From Pseudomonadota bacterium (GTDB taxonomy: Bacteria > Pseudomonadota > Gammaproteobacteria > Steroidobacterales > Steroidobacteraceae): DNA of 32,259 nucleotides. Position numbers and translations under genes: made by a program. Below, piece by piece: positions 8,350 through 15,462 of this stretch. Within the stretch, counting starts at the first letter, position 1; every line of letters starts with the position of its first letter. The stretch covers positions 1 through 32,259 of the forward strand of contig JAJYFF010000028.1 of the NCBI GenBank assembly GCA_021785405.1, read 5' to 3'. The notes beneath the pieces are model-generated. The model searched no databases and had not been told where the DNA came from. It saw only the letters and a program-made list of their open reading frames with translations.

Positions 8350-9779
8350 TTCGAATCCTCCTCGGTCCGCCAGACGTCGCGGCCGACGCCGCCAGGAAAC
8401 AGGTAATCGTCGATCACCTTGTGGAAGTGGCGGATACGCAGCTCCTGACCGCCGATCCACAATCCACGGAAGCCGCGCGAGTGCATGCCCGCCTGCACGT
8501 GCGGCAGGTTCGCCGCATCCTGATCGAGCACCAGACCGATCGACTTGTCGCCGTGCTTGAACGACTGGTGTTTCGCGCGCTCTGGCCACTCTGCCCCCTC
8601 GGGCACGAGTTCGTAGGTCCAGATGTCGTAGTACATCTTGTCCGGATCGCTCGGGTGCGGCCGCTGCCGGAACACCCAGAAATCGTCGGCATGCACATTG
8701 AGCGACAGGTTCGGGAAGATCAGGTAGTGGTAGTCGTCGGTGAGCTGGTCGTCGTTCAGCTCCGAGTAGTCGCGGCCTTGGGCGGCGCCGGTGCGGCGCT
8801 TGTGCAGCTGCACGTCGCGGCGGATGTTGGCGATCGGCCCATCGTAGTCGGCCGGATCCATCCCGGCGGACTTCATGATCAGCTTGATCGACTCGGGGAT
8901 CGCGGGCGGCTTGCGCACGCGCGGCGAGACGGTGCCGAACGGGATCAGGTAGCGGCTGTGGCGGTCGTAGCAATCGATCTGGATGTCGAGATCATGCAGG
9001 TACCACAGCAGCTGCGGATGAATGCCCTGCACGTGGTAACTTTCGTTGAACGCATCGACCGACGTCTTCCAGTTGCAGTCCCACTCGACCGTGATGTCGC
9101 GCGTCTGCACCATGCGCTCGAAGTGATACGGATCGAGGTGCCGCGGGATCGGATCGAGGAACCGCGCGAGGGGCTCGGCCTGCGGGTTCATCGTGAACCA
9201 GACGAATCCGCCCCATTCCGCGCAACGCAGCTCGGTGAGTCCGTAGGGCGGCGCTCCCTGGGAGAAGGTGTCGAGATCGGGAATCCGGTGATACGAGCCG
9301 TCGAGTGCGTACTCCCAGTGGTGGTAGAGGCATTTGAAAGTCTTCGCCTCGCCGGTCGAACCGCGTCCGCAGGGCCTCAAGCGATTGCCGCGGTGCTGGC
9401 AGACGTTGTAGAACGCTCGCACGCCGCCATCGACTTGACGCACGATCAGGATCGACTCGGGACCAATCTCGGTCACCAGGTAATCGCCGGGCTTGCGGAT
9501 GTCGATCGCCCGACCGCCGAGCAGCCAGACCTTGGTCCACATCCGCTCCCACTCGAGGCGCATGAACGCCTTCGACGTGTAACGGCGCTGATCGATCACC
9601 TCGTCGCCGAGGCTTGGGTCTTCGGCCTTCTCGGCCGGCGTACCCGGGCGCGTGGAGGTGCGGCCGTCGTCCCCCGGCGTCACCCGACGTACCTTCGCGT
9701 ACGTCGGTGTTTTCGATCGCTCGCTGAGAGCGGCGTCCGTGGCCGGCAGAGCGGAGGGCTTGTTCGTGTCGCTGGACAT
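8346..9779 (-). CDS. Rieske non-haem iron oxygenase, alpha subunit (oxygenase 1)
   Basis: A 477-residue terminal oxygenase. The Rieske [2Fe-2S] ligands are in CQHRG (C127, H129) and CLYHHW (C150, H153). The mononuclear iron histidines are in the NESYHVQGIHP segment about 90 residues later. I chose ATG 9779 because GAGG lies 8 bases upstream; a GTG at 9788 is also open. The N-terminus has about 55 extra low-complexity residues before the core, and the C-terminal domain is long. It is a clear paralogue of the oxygenase at the right edge of the window (shared EWER-W---VWLL and QLTD segments). The next gene downstream overlaps it by 4 bp. Electrons could come from the small Rieske ferredoxin at 13848. 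Substrate unknown. Confidence 0.93.
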   Translation of the reverse strand: MSSDTNKPSALPATDAALSERSKTPTYAKVRRVTPGDDGRTSTRPGTPAEKAEDPSLGDEVIDQRRYTSKAFMRLEWERMWTKVWLLGGRAIDIRKPGDYLVTEIGPESILIVRQVDGGVRAFYNVCQHRGNRLRPCGRGSTGEAKTFKCLYHHWEYALDGSYHRIPDLDTFSQGAPPYGLTELRCAEWGGFVWFTMNPQAEPLARFLDPIPRHLDPYHFERMVQTRDITVEWDCNWKTSVDAFNESYHVQGIHPQLLWYLHDLDIQIDCYDRHSRYLIPFGTVSPRVRKPPAIPESIKLIMKSAGMDPADYDGPIANIRRDVQLHKRRTGAAQGRDYSELNDDQLTDDYHYLIFPNLSLNVHADDFWVFRQRPHPSDPDKMYYDIWTYELVPEGAEWPERAKHQSFKHGDKSIGLVLDQDAANLPHVQAGMHSRGFRGLWIGGQELRIRHFHKVIDDYLFPGGVGRDVWRTEEDSK

Positions 9780-9792
9780 CGTCGCCACCTCG

Positions 9793-10551
9793 TCAGGCGT
9801 CGAGCCTGGCCGCCCAGCGCAGGCTGCGGCGCAACAATTCGTGGTACACCGGCAGCTTCCAGCTGCCGCGCTCGACCGTCGGATATTCGGCGATCATCGG
9901 TCGCATGTCGAAGCGCCCGCGACAATGGCCGAGCGTGCAGTAGAGCACCTCGCCGCCCGCGTGCCGATGCAGATACATCACCGGCTGACGATCGTCCTCG
10001 CCCGGCCTCGGCCAGCGCTTCTCGACGAAACCCGGCGCCTCGCCGCAAAAGCGCGCGTGCAGGAGCGGCTCAACCTCGCCATGGTACTCGCAGAGATACA
10101 GCTCGTCGTCGGCCTCGAACGGTTCCAGCCCCGCGACCAGCGGATGCCGGGGGTCACTGATCTCGACCCGATACGGTGCAATCGGCGGATGCGCGAGAAA
10201 CTGACTGCCGAGCATGCGCATGAAACGCGGCGCCTCGCGCGGCGCGTCCCAGCCGCGGCCTTTCAAGTAGGTGAGCACCGAGTTCGTGCCGTGCAGCGCA
10301 ACCCAGCGCCGGCCAGCGGCGAGAAAGCGCTCCAGGGCGTCGATCTCGTTCGGGCCCGGCAGCACGTTGCAGGTGTAGGTCACCAGCACATCGGCCGCGG
10401 CGATCGCCTCGCCGTCGCGATAATCCTCGCCGATGCGCGTGCGAATGCGCTCGTGCTCGCCGAGGAGCTTGAGCAGTTCGAGGCGGGCGTAGTCCATGTC
10501 GTGGTAGAGCCCGCCGCACACCAGATAGGCGTTGATCGGTCCGGTGGTCAT
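9793..10551 (-). CDS. ThuA-like domain protein
   Basis: A 252-residue protein matching the ThuA-like class-I glutamine-amidotransferase fold. Visible features are CGGLYHDMDYAR near the N-terminus, ADVLVTYTCNVLPG, FLAAGRRWVALHGTN (about residues 77-91) and the late GGEVLYCTLGHCRGRFD strand. ThuA relatives occur in trehalose/sugar utilisation and in many catabolic clusters; their catalytic role is mostly unknown. It is the second gene of the minus-strand operon, between an SDR and oxygenase 1, with its stop only 13 bases before the chosen Rieske start. A hydrolytic or structural role in the pathway is possible but unproven. Confidence 0.8.
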   Translation of the reverse strand: MTTGPINAYLVCGGLYHDMDYARLELLKLLGEHERIRTRIGEDYRDGEAIAAADVLVTYTCNVLPGPNEIDALERFLAAGRRWVALHGTNSVLTYLKGRGWDAPREAPRFMRMLGSQFLAHPPIAPYRVEISDPRHPLVAGLEPFEADDELYLCEYHGEVEPLLHARFCGEAPGFVEKRWPRPGEDDRQPVMYLHRHAGGEVLYCTLGHCRGRFDMRPMIAEYPTVERGSWKLPVYHELLRRSLRWAARLDA

Positions 10552-10594
10552 CGGCGAACGGCGCGCGCGCCCTCTCAGGAGCCCTGTGCGCAGA

Positions 10595-11356
10595 TCACAG
10601 CTGCACGCGCTTGGTGAAGCCGTTGTCGGCGATCACGTTCGCGCCGGTGATCAGGCTCGCCGCCGGACTCGCGACGAAGACGATCACGCGGGCGATCTCC
10701 TCGACGCTGCCCATCCGTCCGCAGGGGATCTGTTTGAGCGCCCACTCGTAGAACTTCGGCTGCGTGCCCTTGATCATCTCCCAGGCACCGCCTTCGAAAT
10801 AGATCGGTCCAGGCGAGACGGTGTTCACGCGGATGCCTTTCTTGCCAACGAACTGCGAGAGCTGCTTCGAGTAGGTGATCAGGCCCGCCTTGATCGCGTT
10901 GTAGGCCATCGGCGCAGCGAAGGTCTCGACCGCGTTCGTCGAGCCGATGATCACGACGGATCCGCTGCCCGACTTCTCCAGGTGCGGCAGCAACGTTTCG
11001 CAACCGCGCACCGTGTGCAACATGTCGACCTCGAAGTTGCGCACCCAATTCTTCTCGCTGTCCATCCCGCCGCCGGCGCTCACCCCGGGAATGAAGATGT
11101 CGCAGCCGCCAAGCGCGGCCGCGGTTCGCTCGAGCCAAGCCTTGTAGGCGTCGCCTTCGCGCACGTTCACCGCCTCGCCGAACACCTGCTGGTCCGGGCG
11201 CTCGAGCGCCTTCACCGCGTCGGCGACCTCCTCGGCGGTGCGTGCGCAGAAGCCGACGTCGGCGCCTTCCGCGATCAGCAGCTCGACGATGCCGCGACCG
11301 ATGCCCTTGGTCGCGCCGGTGACGATCGCTTTCTTGCCGCGCAGTCCGAGATCCAT
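10595..11356 (-). CDS. SDR-family oxidoreductase (SDR 1), first gene of the oxygenase 1 operon
   Basis: A 253-residue classical short-chain dehydrogenase. The dinucleotide motif is TGATKGIG (residues 13-20), and the catalytic set is S139, Y152 and K156 (AYNAIKAG). NTVSPGPI follows in the usual place. ATG 11356 is preceded by AGGGGAG, a strong ribosome-binding site; the frame is open further upstream only through the promoter. It probably oxidises a hydroxyl or reduces a carbonyl of a pathway intermediate with NAD(P). The gene sits 71 bp downstream of a predicted TATAAT -10 and about 100 bp from the best copy of the palindromic operator, so expression is probably under the TetR protein. Confidence 0.92.
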   Translation of the reverse strand: MDLGLRGKKAIVTGATKGIGRGIVELLIAEGADVGFCARTAEEVADAVKALERPDQQVFGEAVNVREGDAYKAWLERTAAALGGCDIFIPGVSAGGGMDSEKNWVRNFEVDMLHTVRGCETLLPHLEKSGSGSVVIIGSTNAVETFAAPMAYNAIKAGLITYSKQLSQFVGKKGIRVNTVSPGPIYFEGGAWEMIKGTQPKFYEWALKQIPCGRMGSVEEIARVIVFVASPAASLITGANVIADNGFTKRVQL

Positions 11357-11426
11357 CGAGCTCCCCTCTGTGATGTACGCGATCGACGCGCCCGCATCGG
11401 GGCGGGTGCTCGAGCCGAATGTGCCG

Positions 11427-11455
11427 ATTATAGGTCGCCGCCGTCTATAAAACAA
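11427..11455 (-). promoter_or_regulatory. Promoter of the SDR 1-ThuA-Rieske 1-E1/E2 operon
   Basis: On the minus strand a perfect -10, TATAAT (11432-11427), lies 17 bp from TTGTTT (11455-11450). The -35 overlaps the left arm of the palindromic operator at 11454-11471, so a bound repressor would block RNA polymerase. The leader to ATG 11356 would be about 65 bases. Confidence 0.6.
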
Positions 11456-11471
11456 ACAGTCTTGACTGTTT
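11454..11471. promoter_or_regulatory. Palindromic operator, perfect copy
   Basis: AAACAGTCTTGACTGTTT is a perfect inverted repeat of AAACAGTC with a 2-bp spacer, flanked by A- and T-rich tracts. It stands in front of the SDR 1 operon. Five related sites occur in the window, at 12363, 19418, 21575, 27191 and 31084, always in front of catabolic genes or the TetR gene. Size and symmetry fit a TetR dimer. It resembles a stem plus T run, but a 2-base loop and its promoter position argue against a terminator. Confidence 0.75.
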
Positions 11472-11535
11472 TTTTAATGACCCGGCCGCGACTCGAAGCC
11501 GGCGTCGACGCCCGAACCGAGGCGCAGGCCGCGCC

Positions 11536-12294
11536 TCACTGCGCAACCAGGCCGTTGTCGATCAGGATTTCGGCGGCGTTGACGAAGCGCGACTCGTCGG
11601 AGGCCAGATACAGCACCAGGTGCGCGACATCCTCGGGTTTGCCGAGTCCGACCGGCGTCTGGTCATAGGCCGACATCTGCATGCCAAGTTCGGCGGTCGC
11701 CTTGACCACCATCGGGGTCTCGATCGCACCCGCATGGATCGAATTGCAGCGGATCGCGTACTTGTTCATCTGACAATGCACCGCGATCGACTTGGTCATC
11801 GAACGCACCGCGCCCTTCGCGGCCGAATACGCGTAGAACGCCGGATAGCCGAGATGAGTCGCTGTCGAACACATATTGATGATCGAACCGCCACCCGAGT
11901 CCTTCAGCAGCGGAATCCCGTATTTGCATGCGAGGAAAACGCTGTCCGTCATCACCCGCAGATGTTTCTGGAAGTCCGCGAGGCTCGCCGACTCCGGAGT
12001 CCCGATCACGACGATACCGGCGTTGTTGACGAGGACGTGCAGCGCGCCGAACCGGCGCCGGATCTCCTCGTAGACTTCCTGCCAACGGCTCTCGCTCGAG
12101 ACGTCCTGCACCAGAAACAGCGCGGCGCCGGGATGCGCGGCATTGATCCGCTCCTCGAGCGCCCGGCCGGCGGTCTCGTTAACGTCGGTGATCACGACCC
12201 GAGCGCCTTCGCTCGCGAGCAGCATCGCATCCGCCTTGCCGAGTCCCGAGCCGGCACCCGTCACCAGCGCGACCTTTCCACTGACCCGTCCCAT
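11536..12294 (-). CDS. SDR-family oxidoreductase (SDR 2)
   Basis: A 252-residue classical SDR. TGAGSGLGK (residues 12-20) binds the cofactor, NNAG (90-93) is intact, and the catalytic residues are S143, Y156 and K160 (YSAAK). D37 after the second strand (VVITDVNE) suggests NAD over NADP. The ATG at 12294 has GGGGAGA about 7-8 bases upstream. It is divergent from the TetR regulator with 113 bp between start codons, and a degraded operator lies in that gap. Likely role: oxidation of a secondary alcohol or 3-hydroxyacyl intermediate. It ends about 180 bp before the SDR 1 start, so the two SDRs are separate transcription units. Confidence 0.92.
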   Translation of the reverse strand: MGRVSGKVALVTGAGSGLGKADAMLLASEGARVVITDVNETAGRALEERINAAHPGAALFLVQDVSSESRWQEVYEEIRRRFGALHVLVNNAGIVVIGTPESASLADFQKHLRVMTDSVFLACKYGIPLLKDSGGGSIINMCSTATHLGYPAFYAYSAAKGAVRSMTKSIAVHCQMNKYAIRCNSIHAGAIETPMVVKATAELGMQMSAYDQTPVGLGKPEDVAHLVLYLASDESRFVNAAEILIDNGLVAQ

Positions 12295-12362
12295 GCTCGT
12301 TCTCCCCGTAACCCTAGGCGATGACCGAGCGCACGACGCTACCAGTCAATTCAGCCGGTTTC

Positions 12363-12380
12363 AATCATCCTTGACTTTTT
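12363..12380. promoter_or_regulatory. Degenerate copy of the palindromic operator at the TetR gene
   Basis: AATCATCCTTGACTTTTT matches the consensus AAACAGTC-N2-GACTGTTT at 12 of 16 arm positions. It lies between the divergent SDR 2 and TetR genes. Its core TTGACT also reads as a -35 for the TetR gene, which suggests weak autoregulation. It is the weakest member of the set and could be accidental. Confidence 0.45.
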
Positions 12381-12399
12381 CAAGCACCCACGCGATCTT
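12371..12399 (+). promoter_or_regulatory. Possible TetR gene promoter
   Basis: TTGACT (12371-12376) is a good -35. Seventeen bases later comes GATCTT (12394-12399), a mediocre -10. Transcription would begin only a few bases before ATG 12408, so the mRNA would be leaderless or nearly so; no ribosome-binding site is visible before that ATG. Confidence 0.4.
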
Positions 12400-12407
12400 T
12401 GCGAGCG

Positions 12408-13055
12408 ATGGCCACGACACCCCAGGACAATCGCCCGCTCGACCCACTCTTGATCGGCAGCGGTTGGCAGGCGCAGAAGAGCGCCTCGACCCGCACGCAG
12501 ATCATCGAAGCGGCGATCACCTGTCTGGTCGAACTCGGCTACGGCCGCACCACCACCACGGAGATCGCCAAGAAGGCCGGGCTGTCGCGCGGCGCGATGT
12601 TGCACCACTTTCCCTCGAAGATGGACATCATCCGCGCGTCCGTCGAGTATCTGCACGCGAAACGGCTGCGCGCGTTCCGCAAGGCGATGGCGAAGGAACC
12701 GACCGACGGCGACCATGTGCGCCTCGGCATCGAGGGCTACTGGTCGCACGTGAAGCATCCTTGGTTCGTCGCGTTCTTCGAGATCGCGGTCGCGGCGCGC
12801 ACCGACAAGGAACTCGCCGCGATCCTCTTCCCCGCGCAGGAGGCGTTCGAACGCGAGTGGTACGAGACCAGCCTCGAACTGTTCCCGGAGTGGAAGCGCA
12901 AAGGCGAGAAGTTCATGCTCGGCTTCGACCTCACGCGCTACGTGATCGAGGGCATGGGCATCAGTTTCCTCACGCACAAGGAAACCGAGCGCGACAAGCG
13001 CGTGCTGCGCTACCTCGAGGCGAAACTCAAGGATCTCGCCGACGAGGACCGCTGA
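12408..13055 (+). CDS. TetR-family transcriptional regulator
   Basis: A 215-residue TetR-type repressor. The N-terminal helix-turn-helix is visible as TEIAKKAGLSRGAMLHHFPS (residues 51-70), preceded by STRTQIIEAAITCLVELGYG. The C-terminal ligand-binding part is unlike any family I can name. ATG 12408 is used; a TTG three codons upstream is also open. It is the only regulator gene in the window and sits in the middle of the catabolic island. I infer that it binds the AAACAGTC-N2-GACTGTTT palindromes here and releases them on binding a pathway substrate or CoA thioester. A strong hairpin lies just after the stop. Confidence 0.93.
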   Translation: MATTPQDNRPLDPLLIGSGWQAQKSASTRTQIIEAAITCLVELGYGRTTTTEIAKKAGLSRGAMLHHFPSKMDIIRASVEYLHAKRLRAFRKAMAKEPTDGDHVRLGIEGYWSHVKHPWFVAFFEIAVAARTDKELAAILFPAQEAFEREWYETSLELFPEWKRKGEKFMLGFDLTRYVIEGMGISFLTHKETERDKRVLRYLEAKLKDLADEDR

Positions 13056-13063
13056 GACGCACG

Positions 13064-13080
13064 CGGGGCGCGCGGCCCCG
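13064..13080. terminator. GC hairpin between convergent TetR and ABM genes
   Basis: CGGGGC, a 5-base loop GCGCG, then GCCCCG make a perfect 6-bp all-GC stem starting 9 bases after the TetR stop. There is no T run on the plus strand right after it. It may slow polymerase from either side; it is a weak terminator call based on position. Confidence 0.4.
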
Positions 13081-13109
13081 AGCCGCGCTGCCGGCCCCGT
13101 GCGGTCCTT

Positions 13110-13403
13110 TCAACTCTTCCAGTCGAGCATGTGCAGATCCATCGCGCCGTCCACGCACTCCAGGATCGGCGGCACGAGTTGGTGATGCGAGGGACTCTGC
13201 ATGTGCGCGTCGAACGCGGCCTCGTCCGCGAAGCGTCCGTAGACCACGTAGGTGCGTTCCTTCGTGCGGCTCTTCAGCACGTCGTACACGATCATGCCCG
13301 GTTCGCCGGTATGCGTGAGCCCGGACAGTTCCTTCTGCAGCCGCTCGAATTCGGCCTCCTTGCCGCTCTTGATGACCAAGGTAGCGATGAACGTCGTCGA
13401 CAT
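13110..13403 (-). CDS. Antibiotic biosynthesis monooxygenase (ABM) domain protein 1
   Basis: A 97-residue protein of the dimeric alpha-beta barrel ABM superfamily. It has the usual pattern of an N-terminal strand (TTFIATLVIKSGKEAEFERL), YDVLKSRTKERTYVVYGRFADEAAFDAH in the middle (quoted as landmarks) and a histidine-rich SPSHHQLVPP loop. Relatives include quinol monooxygenases and haem-degrading enzymes that need no added cofactor. GAGGAG precedes the ATG. It forms a tandem with a second ABM gene 49 bp upstream. The substrate is unknown; a quinol or hydroxylated aromatic from the oxygenases would fit but is inferred. Confidence 0.82.
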   Translation of the reverse strand: MSTTFIATLVIKSGKEAEFERLQKELSGLTHTGEPGMIVYDVLKSRTKERTYVVYGRFADEAAFDAHMQSPSHHQLVPPILECVDGAMDLHMLDWKS

Positions 13404-13452
13404 GGCGATCTGATCTCCTCGGCTATCGATCTAGGTTGAACGCGATCGCGCT

Positions 13453-13743
13453 TCACAGCGCGTCGAAATATTCCCGCTCCCAGGTACCGTCGAGGCAGGC
13501 GGCGATCTTCGGTGCGATCTCGGCGAGCGCCTTGGAATTCATGTGGCGATGTTCGGCCGCTTCGTCGCGGAAGCTCTCGAGGACCGCGAATCGGTTCGGC
13601 TCGCGCAGCCGGTAGAACTCGTAGAGCAGCGTGTCCGGCTCGTTGGCGCGCACGTAATCCTGTAGTGCGCGACAGTGGCGCACGAACTCCGCCTCTTGCT
13701 CGCGCTTGCAGGTCATTCGGGCGATGAAGGTGATCTTTGACAT
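13453..13743 (-). CDS. Antibiotic biosynthesis monooxygenase (ABM) domain protein 2
   Basis: A 96-residue ABM-fold protein, related to its downstream neighbour in pattern: ITFIARMTCKREQEAEFVRH at the N-terminus, YEFYRLREPNRFAVLESFRD in the middle, then an HRHMNSKA segment. ATG 13743 is preferred; an ATG farther upstream (13812) would add a stretch without similarity to the family. Members act as small cofactor-free monooxygenases or have unknown roles. Its start is about 104 bp from the divergent Rieske ferredoxin gene. It is first in the ABM pair. Confidence 0.82.
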   Translation of the reverse strand: MSKITFIARMTCKREQEAEFVRHCRALQDYVRANEPDTLLYEFYRLREPNRFAVLESFRDEAAEHRHMNSKALAEIAPKIAACLDGTWEREYFDAL

Positions 13744-13847
13744 CTTTACGCTCACTGTCGATCGGGAAGATGAAGCGCGCCATACCGCCGGCGCGCACGG
13801 CGATGCTACCATTCCGCGGCGCCGACGATCACGAGGAGCCCCGCGCG

Positions 13848-14201
13848 ATGGAGAACCGTACGACGATCTCGATACCGCTCGCCGAACTCGCCGAAGGGCA
13901 CATGGTCAGCCGCAGCGTCGACGGTCGCGAGATCATGGTCTGCCGCACCAAGGGCGGCGTGTTCGCGGTCGACGACATCTGTTCGCACGCCTACGCGCGC
14001 CTCAGCGAGGGACGCTTGCGCGGCTTCCGCGCGATCTGTCCGCTGCATGGGGCCGCCTTCGACGTGCGCACCGGCGCCGTACTCGGCGCGCCGGCAACCC
14101 GGCCGATCGAGTGTTTCGCGGTGACCTGCGATGCCACGCATGCGACGGTCACCGTGACCGACTCGCGCGCGATCCCGCAATCCCCGCCGGCGATGCCCTG
14201 A
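13848..14201 (+). CDS. Rieske-type [2Fe-2S] ferredoxin
   Basis: A 117-residue stand-alone Rieske domain. Ligands are C45 and H47 (CSHAYA) and C64 and H67 (CPLHGAAFD). Such ferredoxins carry electrons from a flavin reductase to ring-hydroxylating oxygenases. GAGGAG lies 9 bases before ATG 13848; the open frame upstream is shadow. Three oxygenase alpha subunits are encoded in this window, but no ferredoxin reductase, so this protein may serve one or more of them together with a reductase encoded elsewhere. It is divergent from the ABM pair and converges on the acyl-CoA dehydrogenase. Confidence 0.9.
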   Translation: MENRTTISIPLAELAEGHMVSRSVDGREIMVCRTKGGVFAVDDICSHAYARLSEGRLRGFRAICPLHGAAFDVRTGAVLGAPATRPIECFAVTCDATHATVTVTDSRAIPQSPPAMP

Positions 14202-14226
14202 GGCGCGACGCACCGCGGCCACCCGC

Positions 14227-15393
14227 TCAGGCGCGGCCCCGTTGATCGAACCGCCGACCGACCATCGCAGCGGCGATGTTGACCTTCTGGATGTCGATCG
14301 CGCCGCCGGCAATGCCCCAGCCCCAGGCGTCGCGCAGACGCCGTTCCATCGGATATTCGCGCGAGTAACCGTATCCGCCCATCAACTGCACCGCGTGACC
14401 GGTGACCTCGCGGGCGATCTCGTTCGCGAAGCACTTCGCAACCGAAGACTCGAGCACGTTCGGCAGCTCCCCCTCGGCATTGCAGGCCGCACGCCAGATC
14501 AGCAGACGCGCTGCATCGACGCGGATCCGCATCTCGGCGAGGCGCAACTGCACCGCCTGGAATTCCACGATCGGCTTACCGAACTGGCGCCGTTCCTGCA
14601 CGTAGGAGACCACGTCGTCGAGCGCCCCGCTCGCCTGCGCCAGCGCCATCGTGGCGTTGCCGCAGCGTTCCAGATCGAACGCCTCCATCAGTTGCTTGAA
14701 GCCTCCGGCCGGCACGATCACGTTGGCGGCCGGCACGCTGCAGCGGTCGAAGTACAGGTCCGAAGACGGCACCCCACGAAAGCCCATCAGGTGCTCACGC
14801 TTGCCGAACGACAGCCCGGGCGTGCCCTTCTCGACGTAGATCGCGCCGATCCCTTTGGCGCCCGGCGCATCCGACATCCGGCAGTAGACCACGTAGCCGT
14901 CGGCGTGCCCGCCGCCCGAGCACCAGCGCTTGGTGCCGTCGATCACCACGCGATCACCCGATACCTCGGCGCGAGTGGTCAGATCGGTGAGCGCCGAACC
15001 GGCGGCCGGCTCGGACATCGCGATCGCGACCACGATCTCGCCGCGGCAGACGCGCGGCACGACGCGGCGGCGCAGGTCATCGCCGGCGAACTCGCAGATC
15101 GCGCGCACCGGACCCACGCAGGACTCGAACACCGGAAAGGCGACCGCCGAGGAGATCATCGCGAACTCTTCGAGCACCACGAGCGCCTCGAGGTTGCCGA
15201 GCCCGAGGCCCCCCAAGCTCTCCGGCACGTTGATGCCGAGGAAGCCGTGGCTCGCGTATTCGGCGATCAGCTCGCGACTCGGCGGCTCGCCGCTCGCCTC
15301 GATCTCCGCAGCGACGTCCGGCAGTCGATTGCGCGCGTAATCGCGTGCCGCGGCCTGCAGCGCACGCTGTTCCTCGTTCAGGTTGAAATCCAA
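14227..15393 (-). CDS. Acyl-CoA dehydrogenase
   Basis: A 388-residue FAD enzyme that makes 2,3-enoyl-CoA from acyl-CoA. Visible signatures are SEPAAGSALTDLTT (127-140), the GTKRWCSGGGHADG strand and QERRQFGKPIVEFQA. The usual C-terminal catalytic Glu (IYEGT) is replaced by IAGGA. E242 in FDLERCG lies where isovaleryl-CoA and long-chain dehydrogenases keep their base, so the enzyme is probably active. I chose TTG 15393 because it has GAGG 6 bases upstream and gives the normal start LDFNLNEEQ (as MDFNLNEEQ). An ATG at 15489 is also open but would overlap the divergent CoA transferase. Substrate unknown. Confidence 0.9.
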   Translation of the reverse strand: MDFNLNEEQRALQAAARDYARNRLPDVAAEIEASGEPPSRELIAEYASHGFLGINVPESLGGLGLGNLEALVVLEEFAMISSAVAFPVFESCVGPVRAICEFAGDDLRRRVVPRVCRGEIVVAIAMSEPAAGSALTDLTTRAEVSGDRVVIDGTKRWCSGGGHADGYVVYCRMSDAPGAKGIGAIYVEKGTPGLSFGKREHLMGFRGVPSSDLYFDRCSVPAANVIVPAGGFKQLMEAFDLERCGNATMALAQASGALDDVVSYVQERRQFGKPIVEFQAVQLRLAEMRIRVDAARLLIWRAACNAEGELPNVLESSVAKCFANEIAREVTGHAVQLMGGYGYSREYPMERRLRDAWGWGIAGGAIDIQKVNIAAAMVGRRFDQRGRA

Positions 15394-15462
15394 GGGACAC
15401 CTCGCATGAAAGGACCGTCGCGACGCGCGATCGTGCGTCCGCGAGCGTGTACACTGCGGCGC

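Noticed and set aside
11454-11471. KstR/KstR2-type steroid-catabolism operator
   Set aside because: The known KstR motif has AAC-GTT arms and the KstR2 motif has CAAG-CTTG arms; the window palindrome differs from both, so a steroid regulon cannot be claimed on this basis.
11450-11476. Stem of AAACAGTC/GACTGTTT followed by a T run, like an intrinsic terminator
   Set aside because: The loop would be 2 bases, the stem is AT-rich, the T run also has an A run on the other side, and the same sequence stands in promoter regions five more times. An operator explains it better.
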